A stretch of DNA of 10,980 bases from an uncultured Flavobacteriales bacterium (lineage in GTDB: Bacteria; Bacteroidota; Bacteroidia; Palsa-965): the NCBI GenBank assembly GCA_946478675.1, contig CAMLEF010000133.1, positions 1-10,980 on the forward strand, in the 5' to 3' direction. This document shows, in pieces, positions 1-7,317 of the stretch. The notes below the pieces were generated by a model. The model was not told the origin of the DNA. It worked only from the letters and a program-made list of their open reading frames with translations, and did not search any database. A program made the translations under genes and the position numbers. Position 1 is the stretch's first letter; every line of letters starts with the position of its first letter.

Positions 1-47
1 GCGATAGCGGAGAGGGAGAGCGCGAGGGAGGCAATGAGCTTTTTCAT
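1..47 (-). CDS. N-terminal fragment of a small exported protein
   Basis: Only the first 15 complete codons are in the window; the gene runs off the left edge. The visible start is MKKLIASLALSLSAI: a short Lys-Lys n-region followed by a hydrophobic Leu/Ala/Ser stretch, which is the beginning of a Sec signal peptide. The ATG lies 80 bases beyond the stop of the neighbouring TonB-C-like gene on the same strand, so the two could be co-transcribed. No ribosome binding site is clear upstream, as is common in Bacteroidota. The mature protein cannot be identified from this fragment. Confidence 0.6.
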   Translation of the reverse strand, partial: MKKLIASLALSLSAI

Positions 48-126
48 AATCAGCGAATTCAATTTGGGGATTTTGAAGGTGGGACGGCGCGCCCCGGTCA
101 ATTGTTACAGTAAGGTTAATGATTTG

Positions 127-468
127 TTACACAACCTTGAAATTCAGCCAGATAGAATAAGTCTGCGAGTGATCGCAATTCGTGCCGGTGAAGTCGATCG
201 ATTCGAGCTGGCTGATCACCGAAGCGTGCAGGTCGGGGCGGCGGGAAGCGATATCCACCACGTGTGCATGACCTTTTTCATCGATGGTAAAAACGACGCG
301 AACGGGTTCCGTTGCGGTGGAATTTTTCATCTGGTCCGGCACGTGCAGGTTGTCCTGGATCTTTTGCGAGATGAGCGGTGCGGAGTTCGAAGACGTAAGC
401 TGTGCGTTAGCGGCAACAGGCGCGAAGGTGAGCGAGAGAGCGGTGAAGAGAATGGCGATCGTTTTCAT
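127..468 (-). CDS. Small exported protein with TonB C-terminal-like domain
   Basis: A 113-residue protein. I chose the ATG at 468 because MKTIAILFTALSLTFAPVAANAQ is a complete Sec signal peptide ending in an Ala-x-Ala type cleavage site before Gln. An in-frame ATG at 498 would add ten polar residues ahead of it. After a Ser/Asn-rich linker, the C-terminal half has the pattern PVRVVFTIDEKGHAHVVDI, then a short helix and a final hydrophobic strand (IWLNFKVV). This resembles the beta-alpha-beta fold of the TonB C-terminal domain (strand, Asp-x-x-Gly turn, strand, helix, strand). No transmembrane anchor or Pro-rich spacer is present, so it is not a full energy transducer; a free periplasmic domain is more likely. 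The family assignment is by eye and moderate. The gene lies downstream of fbp, separated by a terminator and repeats. Confidence 0.6.
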   Translation of the reverse strand: MKTIAILFTALSLTFAPVAANAQLTSSNSAPLISQKIQDNLHVPDQMKNSTATEPVRVVFTIDEKGHAHVVDIASRRPDLHASVISQLESIDFTGTNCDHSQTYSIWLNFKVV

Positions 469-531
469 GACGAGGATGTTTTGGGATGTTTCAGTCATGA
501 GACGATCGGGGTACGGCAAAAAGTTACACGC

Positions 532-566
532 AGTTTAAAGTTTCAGGTTCAAGGTTCAAAGTTGGT
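532..566. repeat. Heptamer tandem array, distal arm (fbp downstream locus)
   Basis: Five consecutive 7-base units of consensus RGTTYAA: AGTTTAA at 532, AGTTTCA at 539, GGTTCAA at 546 and 553, and a degenerate AGTTGGT at 560. A TGGTTGG stretch follows in the same register. The same heptamer in inverted orientation occupies 684-720, next to the fbp stop codon, so the two arrays form the outer arms of a large imperfect inverted structure. No coding function is seen. Confidence 0.7.
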
Positions 567-576
567 TGGTTGGTTC

Positions 577-650
577 CCGTTTGTTCGAGCGTAGTCGAGA
601 ACTTGTTTCATTCCAATGCAACAGGTTCCCGACTACGCTCGAACAAGCGG
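577..650. repeat. Long inverted repeat, REP-like
   Basis: Two 30-base arms (577-606 and 621-650) match as inverted copies at 27 of 30 positions and flank a 14-base loop. The core of the left arm is TTGTTCGAGCGTAGTCG and the right arm carries its complement CGACTACGCTCGAACAA. Such a stem would be very stable in DNA or RNA. Its length and lack of a T-tract on the far side make it more like a dispersed REP-type palindrome than a simple terminator. The fbp terminator (651-684) lies directly next to it. Confidence 0.75.
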
Positions 651-684
651 GGAAAAGAAAGTCCGGAGTGGTGATGCTCCGGAC
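651..684 (-). terminator. Probable intrinsic terminator of fbp
   Basis: The arms GTCCGGAG (661-668) and CTCCGGAC (677-684) form a perfect 8-bp GC-rich stem with an 8-base loop. Read on the minus strand the stem is followed by TTTCTTTTCC (660-651), a T-rich tract. Position and strand fit the 3' end of fbp, about 35 bases past its stop codon. The T-run is interrupted, so efficiency is uncertain. Confidence 0.65.
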
Positions 685-720
685 CTTGAACTTTAAACTT
701 TAAACCTTAAACGTTGAACT
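684..720. repeat. Heptamer tandem array, proximal arm at fbp stop codon
   Basis: Read on the minus strand, the fbp stop codon TAG supplies the first two bases of a run of five 7-base units: AGTTCAA (720-714), CGTTTAA, GGTTTAA, AGTTTAA and AGTTCAA (692-686), consensus RGTTYAA. A sixth, diverged unit (GGTCCGG) runs into the terminator stem. The array is the inverted partner of 532-566. The unit length is exact; only the unit sequence varies. Confidence 0.75.
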
Positions 721-1741
721 ATTTCTCGCTGCCGACCGATGAATATTTCATCATGTGTTCGCTGCAGGTGTCTACCATTGTTGCAGAGCCGGCGAAGAAC
801 GGGGTGCGCTGGTGCAGCTCGGTGATCTCCTGCTCGAGGATGCGCGTGAAACCGTTGGTCGCTTTGCCGCCGGCCTGTTCGATGATGAACGCAAGCGGGT
901 TGCATTCGTACAGCAGGCGAAGCTTTCCTTTCGGCGAAGAAGAAGTGGTCGGGTAGATGTAGATGCCGCCGGTGATCAGGTTGCGATGGATGTCGGCAAC
1001 CGCGGAACCGATGTAGCGCGAAGAATACGGGCGCTTCGTGGCTTTGTCTTCTTCCTGGCAATACTTGATGTATTTTTTTACGCCGTCGGGGAAATGCACG
1101 TAGTTGCCTTCGTTGATGGAATAGGTTTTTCCTTCAACGGATATTTGCATGTTCGGATGCGAGAGACAGAACTCACCGATCGACGGATCGAGCGTGAAGC
1201 CGTTGACGCCTTTGCCGGTGGTGTACACGAGCATCGTCGAAGAACCGTAGATGACATAGCCGGCAGCGATCTGCTCCGTTCCGCGCTGCAGGAAATCTTC
1301 CAGCGTTCCCGGGCCGGAAAGCGACACGCGGCGATAGATCGAAAAGATCGTGCCCACCGAAACGTTCACGTCGATGTTGGAAGAACCGTCGAGCGGATCC
1401 ATCGCCACCACGTACTTGGCATTCTTCGACTGCGGCGTGCTGATCGGGATGATGTCTTCGTTCTCTTCCGAAGCGATTGCGCAGCATTCACCGCCCACGC
1501 TCAGCGCCGCAATGAACTGTTCGTTCGCGAATACATCCAGCTTCTTGACGGATTCGCCCTGGATATTCGTTTCCCCGGCATCACCGAGAATGTCGGCGAG
1601 ACCGGCCTTGTTCACTTCCCGGTTCACGATCTTGGCGGCAATACCGATGTCGCGCAACAGGCGGGAAAATTCTCCTTTGGCAAAAGGAAAATCGTTTTGC
1701 TTCTCGATGATGAATTGTCCGAGGGTCTTTACTTTACTCAT
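719..1741 (-). CDS. fbp: Class I fructose-1,6-bisphosphatase
   Basis: Hydrolyses fructose 1,6-bisphosphate to fructose 6-phosphate and phosphate in the cytoplasm, the committed step of gluconeogenesis. The 340-residue product has the usual class I length. Visible hallmarks are the acidic metal-site segment SEENEDI (91-97), the family signature [10 protein letters not shown] (115-124) with metal-binding Asp residues, [12 protein letters not shown] (242-253), and [17 protein letters not shown] (270-286) with the metal-ligand Glu at 279. I chose the ATG at 1741 ([13 protein letters not shown]), which matches the usual N-terminus. A TTG at 1765 would add eight residues with no family support. A sequence close to the -7 element (GATATTTG on the minus strand, 1770-1763) lies just upstream. 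The gene is divergent from the T9SS protein genes and ends in TAG within a heptamer array, followed by its own terminator. Confidence 0.96.
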   Translation of the reverse strand: MSKVKTLGQFIIEKQNDFPFAKGEFSRLLRDIGIAAKIVNREVNKAGLADILGDAGETNIQGESVKKLDVFANEQFIAALSVGGECCAIASEENEDIIPISTPQSKNAKYVVAMDPLDGSSNIDVNVSVGTIFSIYRRVSLSGPGTLEDFLQRGTEQIAAGYVIYGSSTMLVYTTGKGVNGFTLDPSIGEFCLSHPNMQISVEGKTYSINEGNYVHFPDGVKKYIKYCQEEDKATKRPYSSRYIGSAVADIHRNLITGGIYIYPTTSSSPKGKLRLLYECNPLAFIIEQAGGKATNGFTRILEQEITELHQRTPFFAGSATMVDTCSEHMMKYSSVGSEK

Positions 1742-1807
1742 GAGTGGTTGATGTGTGTCGGACAAATATCTGAAAAAAAAGGTGCGGGGGTGCGGTTCCG
1801 CTAACTA

Positions 1808-1824
1808 TCGCAAACGTGTTGCGA
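1808..1824. promoter_or_regulatory. Dyad in the fbp upstream region
   Basis: TCGCAA (1808-1813) and TTGCGA (1819-1824) form a perfect 6-bp inverted repeat around a 5-base centre, 67 bases upstream of the fbp start. It could be an operator or a short hairpin in an fbp leader. No regulator can be named, and a dyad of this size can arise by chance. Confidence 0.3.
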
Positions 1825-1948
1825 CCGGGAATTGTGAGGAATGAAAGAATGCGCCTGTTTAGAAATCTCATGGATAAAAAACGTTTTGCCAGTTAATGCC
1901 GGAAGAATACCGGTTATGAAAGGCGAAAACCTCCCGTCCGCTTTTTTG

Positions 1949-1976
1949 TACCTTAGGGATAGCCTAACAATATCCC
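1949..1976 (+). promoter_or_regulatory. Possible -7 element and adjoining dyad upstream of the first T9SS gene
   Basis: TACCTTAG (1949-1956) differs by one base from the Bacteroidota -7 consensus TAnnTTTG and lies about 40 bases before the ATG. No convincing -33 TTTG is seen at the right spacing. The perfect inverted repeat GGGATA (1956-1961) and TATCCC (1971-1976) overlaps its 3' edge, so the dyad would cover the expected transcription start and could serve as an operator. The rest of the 1742-1996 spacer shows nothing else I can support. Confidence 0.35.
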
Positions 1977-1996
1977 CTGAAATTATTCTACTATGA

Positions 1997-4621
1997 ATGA
2001 AAAAGCTACTTTTCTTTTCGTTGCTGCTGACTTCTGCAGCCTGGGGACAAAACGGGATCATTACGCATAACGTACCCGGCCCCAACAGCGTTCGCTCCTG
2101 TCTCACTTCCGATAATTCCGGCAACATCTGGATCGGCATGTATAACGGGCTGCGCAAATTCGATGGCGCCAACTGGACGACTTACGACAACACGAACACA
2201 CCGATGACGACCAATAATATTTCGGCCGTCGGTACCCGCGCGAATGATGTGTGGGTGGGCGTGAAAGCTTCTTCCACCGCGGGACAATTCTTACTTTTCG
2301 ACGGAACCACGTGGACCGATCATTCGACCGATGTGAATAACTCCATTGTCAAATCGGTGATTGCAGGCACTGCCGCCAATACCATTTGGGTGGGCACGCA
2401 AAGCGGTCTTTACAAATTCGACGGCACCACGTGGACGAATTACACGGTGGCTTCGTCCGGTCTTGCGTCCGACACGGTGAATTGCCTGGCGATCGATCCT
2501 TCGGGAAATATTCTTGCAGGAACGGCACGCGGGCTTTCGGTGCAGAACGGCGCCGGCTGGACGAATTACAATACGGCCAATACGCCGAGCATGATCAATA
2601 CGTATGTAACGGCGGTGTACAGTGACGTCACCAATGGAACATGGATTGTGAATGGTGATGTCATGCTGTTTTCCGGCGGCACGTTTATCTCTGCGCAAAC
2701 ACTGGCGTCTTCTGCGATCGGCACTTCGCCTGTGTGGACCGTGCGACTGAACATGGCAAAAGGACCGCACGGCGGCATGCTCACCAGCTACGGCGGCACG
2801 CTCGTTGAATTCGTGGGCAATGCGCCGCATGTGTATGCTTACAATGTGCCCGCGTCGTTCTTCACCTATAATGCGACGGACGGAAAAACGTGGTTCATCG
2901 GTTATACCAGCAGTTCTCCGCTCGTGGAATTCGACGGCAACAATTACCACGCCGTTTCGAATACTGTTACCATCAACAACGTAAAGCTGCTCGATGTGAA
3001 CCAGGTCAGCACGGCGATCCTCAACCGTGGCGATATGCACTGGAACACGTGGAGCGCGCAGTACGAAGTGCCCAAAGGCGGCGGAGCACATTCCATTTTT
3101 ATGTCGGCCATGTGGATCGGCGGGCTCGATCAAAGCAACAACCTGCACCAGGCGGCCATGACGTATCGCCAGACGGGCATGGACTTTTTTCCCGGGCCGC
3201 TCGACACGACAACGGGAACGACGGATACGGCCATGGCTTCGCAGTACGATTACATCTGGAAGATCGACAAGACGGAAATTCTCGCGTTCCAGTATTACTG
3301 GAGCACCGGCGCTGTGCAGAACGGAACATACGTGCCGCGCTCCGATTTCCTGACGTGGCCTGCGCAGGGCAACGGCAATTACACGCGCAACATGGCGCCG
3401 TTCGTCGACGTGAATAATAACGGCGTTTACGATCCGCTGACCGGCGGCGATTACCCGCTCATCAAAGGCGACCAGATGTTGTATTGCATTTACAACGACA
3501 ACCTCGCGCCGCATACGGAAACCGGCGGACAGCCGCTGAAAGTGGAAGTGCATTTTTCTGCTTACGCATACGCCTGCAGTTCCGTAGCCGATTCACTGAA
3601 GGCGATCAATTACACGACGTTTTATCACTACGATATTTTCAACCGAAGCACGAACGATTATCACGACGTGCACATCGGCCTGTTCCAGGATGCGGACCTC
3701 GGCGCTTACGACGACGATTTTGTGGGCAGCTACCCGCCGGGCAATTTCTGTTTCACTTATAACGGCGATCAGAACGACGGCACCAGCGCCTTGCCGACAC
3801 TCGGAACCTACGGCGCCCATCCGCCGATCTCCAGTCTTGCTGTGTTGAACGGCCCTGTTGCAGAACCCGGCGACGGCATCGACAACAATAACGACGGAAC
3901 GATCGATGAAGCCGGCGAAAAAAATCTCCTCACAGGCTTCACCTTTTACAACAACGATTTTACCATTACCGGCAATCCGGAAACTGCGGATGATTATTAT
4001 CTCTATTCCAGCTGGAAGTGGAAAGATTCAACCGACATCACTTATGGCGGAAACGGTTATGGCGGAATGACGCCGACGATGTTCATGTACCCGAGCCCGC
4101 CGTTCGATATGTCGCCCGGTGCCTGGAACGAACGTACGGCCGGCAACACGCCTTTCGATCGCCGTTACGTCGCTTCCTGCGGACCGTTCAACCTGAATGC
4201 GGGCGAATCCGTCAGTCTCGATTTCGCAGATATTTTCAGCCGCGACACGACAGTGACGCCGACCGACACGATGTATTTCATGCAGGCGCTGAATGACGTG
4301 AACCGCGTGCGCAACTGGTACACGAACAACTCTGCGCCTTCTTGTGTAAATTGGAGCGTCGGTGTGCCGGAGCTTTCTTCTGCGATGGAATTCTCCGTGT
4401 ATCCAAACCCGGCGAGCACGCAATTGAATATTGTTTACCAACCGAAAAACGATAACGCGACATTCGAAGTGATCGATCTCACCGGCCGCACGGTGGAAGG
4501 AGGAACTGTTCTTCCGCAGGGCCGCACGATCGTCGACGTCAGCACGCTTTCACCGGGCATCTACCTGGTGCGCGTGATCGACGGCGCTTCTTCGGCGAGC
4601 GTTAAAGTGATCCGGCAGTAA
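1997..4621 (+). CDS. T9SS-secreted propeller protein, first tandem copy
   Basis: An 874-residue exported protein. A Sec signal peptide (MKKLLFFSLLLTSAAWGQ, 1-18) decides the start at 1997 over the out-of-frame ATG at 1993. Residues 20-320 hold at least four repeats of about 42 residues, each ending in a motif like FDGTTW (55, 101, 141, and QNGAGW at 183) preceded by an IWVGT-like strand. This resembles the two-component-regulator propeller (Reg_prop) type. Residues 327-785 form a central module with RGDMHW (344-349), WIGGLD (373-378), AAMTYRQ (386-392) and the acidic loops DVNNNGVYD (471-479) and DGIDNNNDGTID (626-637), which look like calcium-binding loops. Residues 793-874 are a type A T9SS sorting domain with YPNPAS (802) and PGIYLVRV (853-860). 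It should be exported across the outer membrane and released or anchored on the surface. Substrate and role are unknown. The neighbour at 4663 is a paralogue. Confidence 0.85.
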   Translation: MKKLLFFSLLLTSAAWGQNGIITHNVPGPNSVRSCLTSDNSGNIWIGMYNGLRKFDGANWTTYDNTNTPMTTNNISAVGTRANDVWVGVKASSTAGQFLLFDGTTWTDHSTDVNNSIVKSVIAGTAANTIWVGTQSGLYKFDGTTWTNYTVASSGLASDTVNCLAIDPSGNILAGTARGLSVQNGAGWTNYNTANTPSMINTYVTAVYSDVTNGTWIVNGDVMLFSGGTFISAQTLASSAIGTSPVWTVRLNMAKGPHGGMLTSYGGTLVEFVGNAPHVYAYNVPASFFTYNATDGKTWFIGYTSSSPLVEFDGNNYHAVSNTVTINNVKLLDVNQVSTAILNRGDMHWNTWSAQYEVPKGGGAHSIFMSAMWIGGLDQSNNLHQAAMTYRQTGMDFFPGPLDTTTGTTDTAMASQYDYIWKIDKTEILAFQYYWSTGAVQNGTYVPRSDFLTWPAQGNGNYTRNMAPFVDVNNNGVYDPLTGGDYPLIKGDQMLYCIYNDNLAPHTETGGQPLKVEVHFSAYAYACSSVADSLKAINYTTFYHYDIFNRSTNDYHDVHIGLFQDADLGAYDDDFVGSYPPGNFCFTYNGDQNDGTSALPTLGTYGAHPPISSLAVLNGPVAEPGDGIDNNNDGTIDEAGEKNLLTGFTFYNNDFTITGNPETADDYYLYSSWKWKDSTDITYGGNGYGGMTPTMFMYPSPPFDMSPGAWNERTAGNTPFDRRYVASCGPFNLNAGESVSLDFADIFSRDTTVTPTDTMYFMQALNDVNRVRNWYTNNSAPSCVNWSVGVPELSSAMEFSVYPNPASTQLNIVYQPKNDNATFEVIDLTGRTVEGGTVLPQGRTIVDVSTLSPGIYLVRVIDGASSASVKVIRQ

Positions 4622-4628
4622 CATCATC

Positions 4629-4659
4629 GGGCGGAAGCTACCTGGTTTCCGCCCTTTTT
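4629..4659 (+). terminator. Intrinsic terminator between the tandem paralogues
   Basis: GGGCGGAA (4629-4636) and TTCCGCCC (4647-4654) form a perfect 8-bp GC-rich stem with a 10-base loop, followed at once by five T residues (4655-4659). The T-tract ends three bases before the ATG of the second paralogue, so the structure fills almost the whole 41-base gap. It could end transcription of the first gene, act as an attenuator, or cap the 5' end of a processed second transcript. Confidence 0.8.
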
Positions 4660-4662
4660 ATA

Positions 4663-7317
4663 ATGAAACGAAATTTACTCATCCTCATTTTCGTTTCGCT
4701 TTTATCGGAAGCGATCGGGCAAAACGGAACGACGGTCATACCCATGCCGACGTTCTTCAATCCGTTTGTGCTGCGTTACAAGAATTGCCTCGCTTCTGAT
4801 CAGAACGGCGTCATCTGGCTCGGCACGCGCGACAACGGCATTCTTACCTGGGACGGCGCGAACTGGAATTTTTTCGACATCAACGGCGGATTATCGGATT
4901 ACAACGTGCGCTGTCTCGACTACGATCCGAACAGCGGCATGTGGGCGGGCACGGATACCGGCGGCGTTTGCCTTTACAATGGTTCTTCGTGGACGGTATA
5001 TGCGCGATGGAATTCGCCGCTGCCGGGAAAACGCGTGTATTGCATGCTGCAGCAGGGAAACAAACGCTGGTTCGGCACCGACCGCGGGCTGGCTTCGTTT
5101 GACGGAACAAACTGGAACGTGTACACGCGTCAGAATTCCGGGTTGATCTGCGATACGGTGACGACGCTTGCGGCTTCACAAACGGGAGAGCTGCTCGTCG
5201 GCACGGCGCACAACATGATCCGCTTCAACGGCAGCACATGGTACGGGCAGCAAACCGTTTTCGGCAATGCGCAGATCGACGTGATCTACGTGCACAGCGA
5301 CGGAACAGAGTGGGTGACCAGCGGCGGCGGATTGTACCGCAACAACGCGGGAAGCTTCACCAGCTTTGCAGCACTCTATGATGTTCCGTGGACCGGTTTT
5401 CCGCAGGGCGTGAAATCGATCGGCAGGGGTCCGACCGGCGGCGTTTCTTTTTGCACGGGACGCGGCACGCTGAACGAGCTGGTGAATGACCGCCTGCGCA
5501 CGTATTATCCGTACGGCGAAGTGGTGAACAATTCGTATGCGACAACCGCTTTTTATTATTGTGCCGTCACGAATTCTTTTTGGTTCGTCAATACGTACAC
5601 GCCTTCGCTGACGGCGCCGATGAATGCGCTGCTGAAATTCGATCCGGCGCAATACAACGGTTTGGGCGCAGGTCTCACCGGTGATAATTCCAAAAAACTC
5701 GACGCGAACAACATCAGCGCACGCATCTTCGATCGCGGCGATATGCATTGGGATTTTGTTACCTCGGATTATCATGTGCCTGCCAACGGAGCAACGACCA
5801 CGGTGTTCTGTTCCGGTCTCTGGATCGGCGGGCTCGATTCTTCCGGCGTGTTGCACCAGGCGGCCATGACGTATCGCCAGCGCGGCGAAGATTATTTCCC
5901 CGGGCCGATCGATGCGCAGACGCAGCAAACGGATTCCGCGACGGCGTGGAAATTCGATCGCCTCTGGAAAGTGGATCGTTATCACATCAGCGAATTCCAA
6001 TGGCAGTTCGCGAATGGGAACGTGCAGAACGGAAGCTATGCGGTGCCGATGGATATTCTCGAATGGCCGGCGATCGGTAATTACGGAATAACGACACCGC
6101 TTGCGCCGTTTGTCGACGTCAACGGAAACGGTATTTACGATCCGCTCACCGGCGGCGATTATCCCGTGATCCGCGGCGACCAGGAATTGTTCTGCGTGTT
6201 CAACGATCAGCTGGCAACTCATGGCGAAACCGGTGCGCCTGCGCTGGGCATCGAAGTGCATCTTCATGCGTATTCGTATGCTTGTCCGCAGGCGGAAGAT
6301 TCCATTCGCGCCATCAATTACACGACATTCTACAGCTACGAGATCATCAATCGCTCGTCGGTTCCGTATCAGCAGGTGCGTTTGGGTTTCTTCAACGACG
6401 TCGATCTCGGTATGTGGGATGATGATTATGGCGGTTGTTATCCTCCCGATAACGTTGGCTTTTGTTACAACGGTGACGCGGTCGACGGGCCGTCATCGGC
6501 GCCGTGTTATGGCAACTATCCGCCGATACAATCCACGGTGGTGCTCGATGGTCCGCCGGCGGTTCCCGGTGATAATGCGGATAACGACAACGACGGCGTC
6601 ATCGATGAGCCGGGAGAAAAAGCATTGCTGAATTCTTTTCTCTCGTATGCGTATTCGAATCCATTTCCGTACGGTTCTCCCCAGGATGCCGGTGATTATT
6701 ACGGCTATCTTTCTTCACGATGGGCCGACAGCTCGCAGGTGACATACGGCATGGACGGGCACACCAGCACTACGCCTTCGCAGTGGATGTATCCTGCATT
6801 GCCGGATGATACAGCAGGCTGGAGCGAGATGACCGCACAGCATCCGCCATTCGACCGCAACATGATCATCGGTTCCGGTCCGGTCAATATGAACCCGGGC
6901 GATACGTTACACTATGCATTGGCGCTGATCACGACGTTCGATTCAGTGAATGCGTGGAATTCGCATGCGTATTATCAATCGATGATCAACGACGTGCATC
7001 ACGTTCAGCAATGGTTCGCCACGGATAATTTTCCTTCCTGCACGCCGTTGTTCGATGCGGTAGAAGAGCATCCATCATCACCGCTGCAGTTGTCGCTGTA
7101 TCCGAATCCCGCCACCGACGAATTGAATATGCGTTATGCGTCGACAGGCAAAAATGTAACGGTGGAGATCTACGACGTGAATGGAAAACGCATGTTCGCA
7201 GGGATGTGGTTGAGCGAAACGATGACGGTGCCGCTGGCTGCTTATGCACCGGGACTTTACTTCGTCCGCATTGCCGACGGAAACCGTATTATTGCCGGGA
7301 AGTTTTTAAAGAACTGA
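4663..7317 (+). CDS. T9SS-secreted propeller protein, second tandem copy
   Basis: An 884-residue paralogue of the preceding protein with the same domain order. The signal peptide is MKRNLLILIFVSLLSEAIGQ (1-20). Four propeller-type repeats follow at very regular spacing: WDGANW (63), YNGSSW (105), FDGTNW (146) and FNGSTW (188). The central module (about 345-795) repeats the landmarks of the first copy: RGDMHW (358-363), WIGGLD (387-392), AAMTYRQ (400-406), DVNGNGIYD (485-493) and DNDNDGVIDE (640-649). The type A sorting tail has YPNPAT (813) and PGLYFVRI (863-870). The propeller halves have diverged more than the central module, which suggests different ligands or partners on a conserved scaffold. 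Its ATG directly follows a terminator hairpin, and its stop overlaps the GNAT start. Function unknown. Confidence 0.85.
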   Translation: MKRNLLILIFVSLLSEAIGQNGTTVIPMPTFFNPFVLRYKNCLASDQNGVIWLGTRDNGILTWDGANWNFFDINGGLSDYNVRCLDYDPNSGMWAGTDTGGVCLYNGSSWTVYARWNSPLPGKRVYCMLQQGNKRWFGTDRGLASFDGTNWNVYTRQNSGLICDTVTTLAASQTGELLVGTAHNMIRFNGSTWYGQQTVFGNAQIDVIYVHSDGTEWVTSGGGLYRNNAGSFTSFAALYDVPWTGFPQGVKSIGRGPTGGVSFCTGRGTLNELVNDRLRTYYPYGEVVNNSYATTAFYYCAVTNSFWFVNTYTPSLTAPMNALLKFDPAQYNGLGAGLTGDNSKKLDANNISARIFDRGDMHWDFVTSDYHVPANGATTTVFCSGLWIGGLDSSGVLHQAAMTYRQRGEDYFPGPIDAQTQQTDSATAWKFDRLWKVDRYHISEFQWQFANGNVQNGSYAVPMDILEWPAIGNYGITTPLAPFVDVNGNGIYDPLTGGDYPVIRGDQELFCVFNDQLATHGETGAPALGIEVHLHAYSYACPQAEDSIRAINYTTFYSYEIINRSSVPYQQVRLGFFNDVDLGMWDDDYGGCYPPDNVGFCYNGDAVDGPSSAPCYGNYPPIQSTVVLDGPPAVPGDNADNDNDGVIDEPGEKALLNSFLSYAYSNPFPYGSPQDAGDYYGYLSSRWADSSQVTYGMDGHTSTTPSQWMYPALPDDTAGWSEMTAQHPPFDRNMIIGSGPVNMNPGDTLHYALALITTFDSVNAWNSHAYYQSMINDVHHVQQWFATDNFPSCTPLFDAVEEHPSSPLQLSLYPNPATDELNMRYASTGKNVTVEIYDVNGKRMFAGMWLSETMTVPLAAYAPGLYFVRIADGNRIIAGKFLKN

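Noticed and set aside
34..594. Plus-strand open frame over the TonB-C-like gene
   Set aside because: It overlaps two minus-strand genes with good signal peptides and runs into the repeat region; its product has no recognisable feature.
1742..1765. Longer fbp start at TTG 1765
   Set aside because: Adds eight residues not typical of the family; the ATG at 1741 gives the usual N-terminus.
755..1804. Long plus-strand open frame antisense to fbp (349 codons)
   Set aside because: It covers fbp, whose motifs are unmistakable; the frame has an Arg/His/Asp-rich composition with no domain, typical of a shadow in GC-rich code.
1993..2070. ATG four bases upstream of the T9SS start, giving a 25-codon frame
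   Set aside because: Its product does not continue the signal peptide and ends at 2070; the ATG at 1997 gives a proper Sec signal and the full protein. A regulatory overlap is possible but unsupported.
2291..3553. Antisense open frame of 420 codons in the first T9SS gene
   Set aside because: Its Arg/His/Val-rich product mirrors the sense gene. It resembles the antisense frame at 5176-6267 only because the sense genes are paralogues.
5176..6267. Antisense open frame of 363 codons in the second T9SS gene
   Set aside because: Mirror of a conserved sense module; no start signal or recognisable domain.
7206..7316. Extended start of the GNAT frame
   Set aside because: The added 37 residues are an out-of-frame reading of the T9SS sorting domain; the ATG at 7317 gives a complete GNAT domain.
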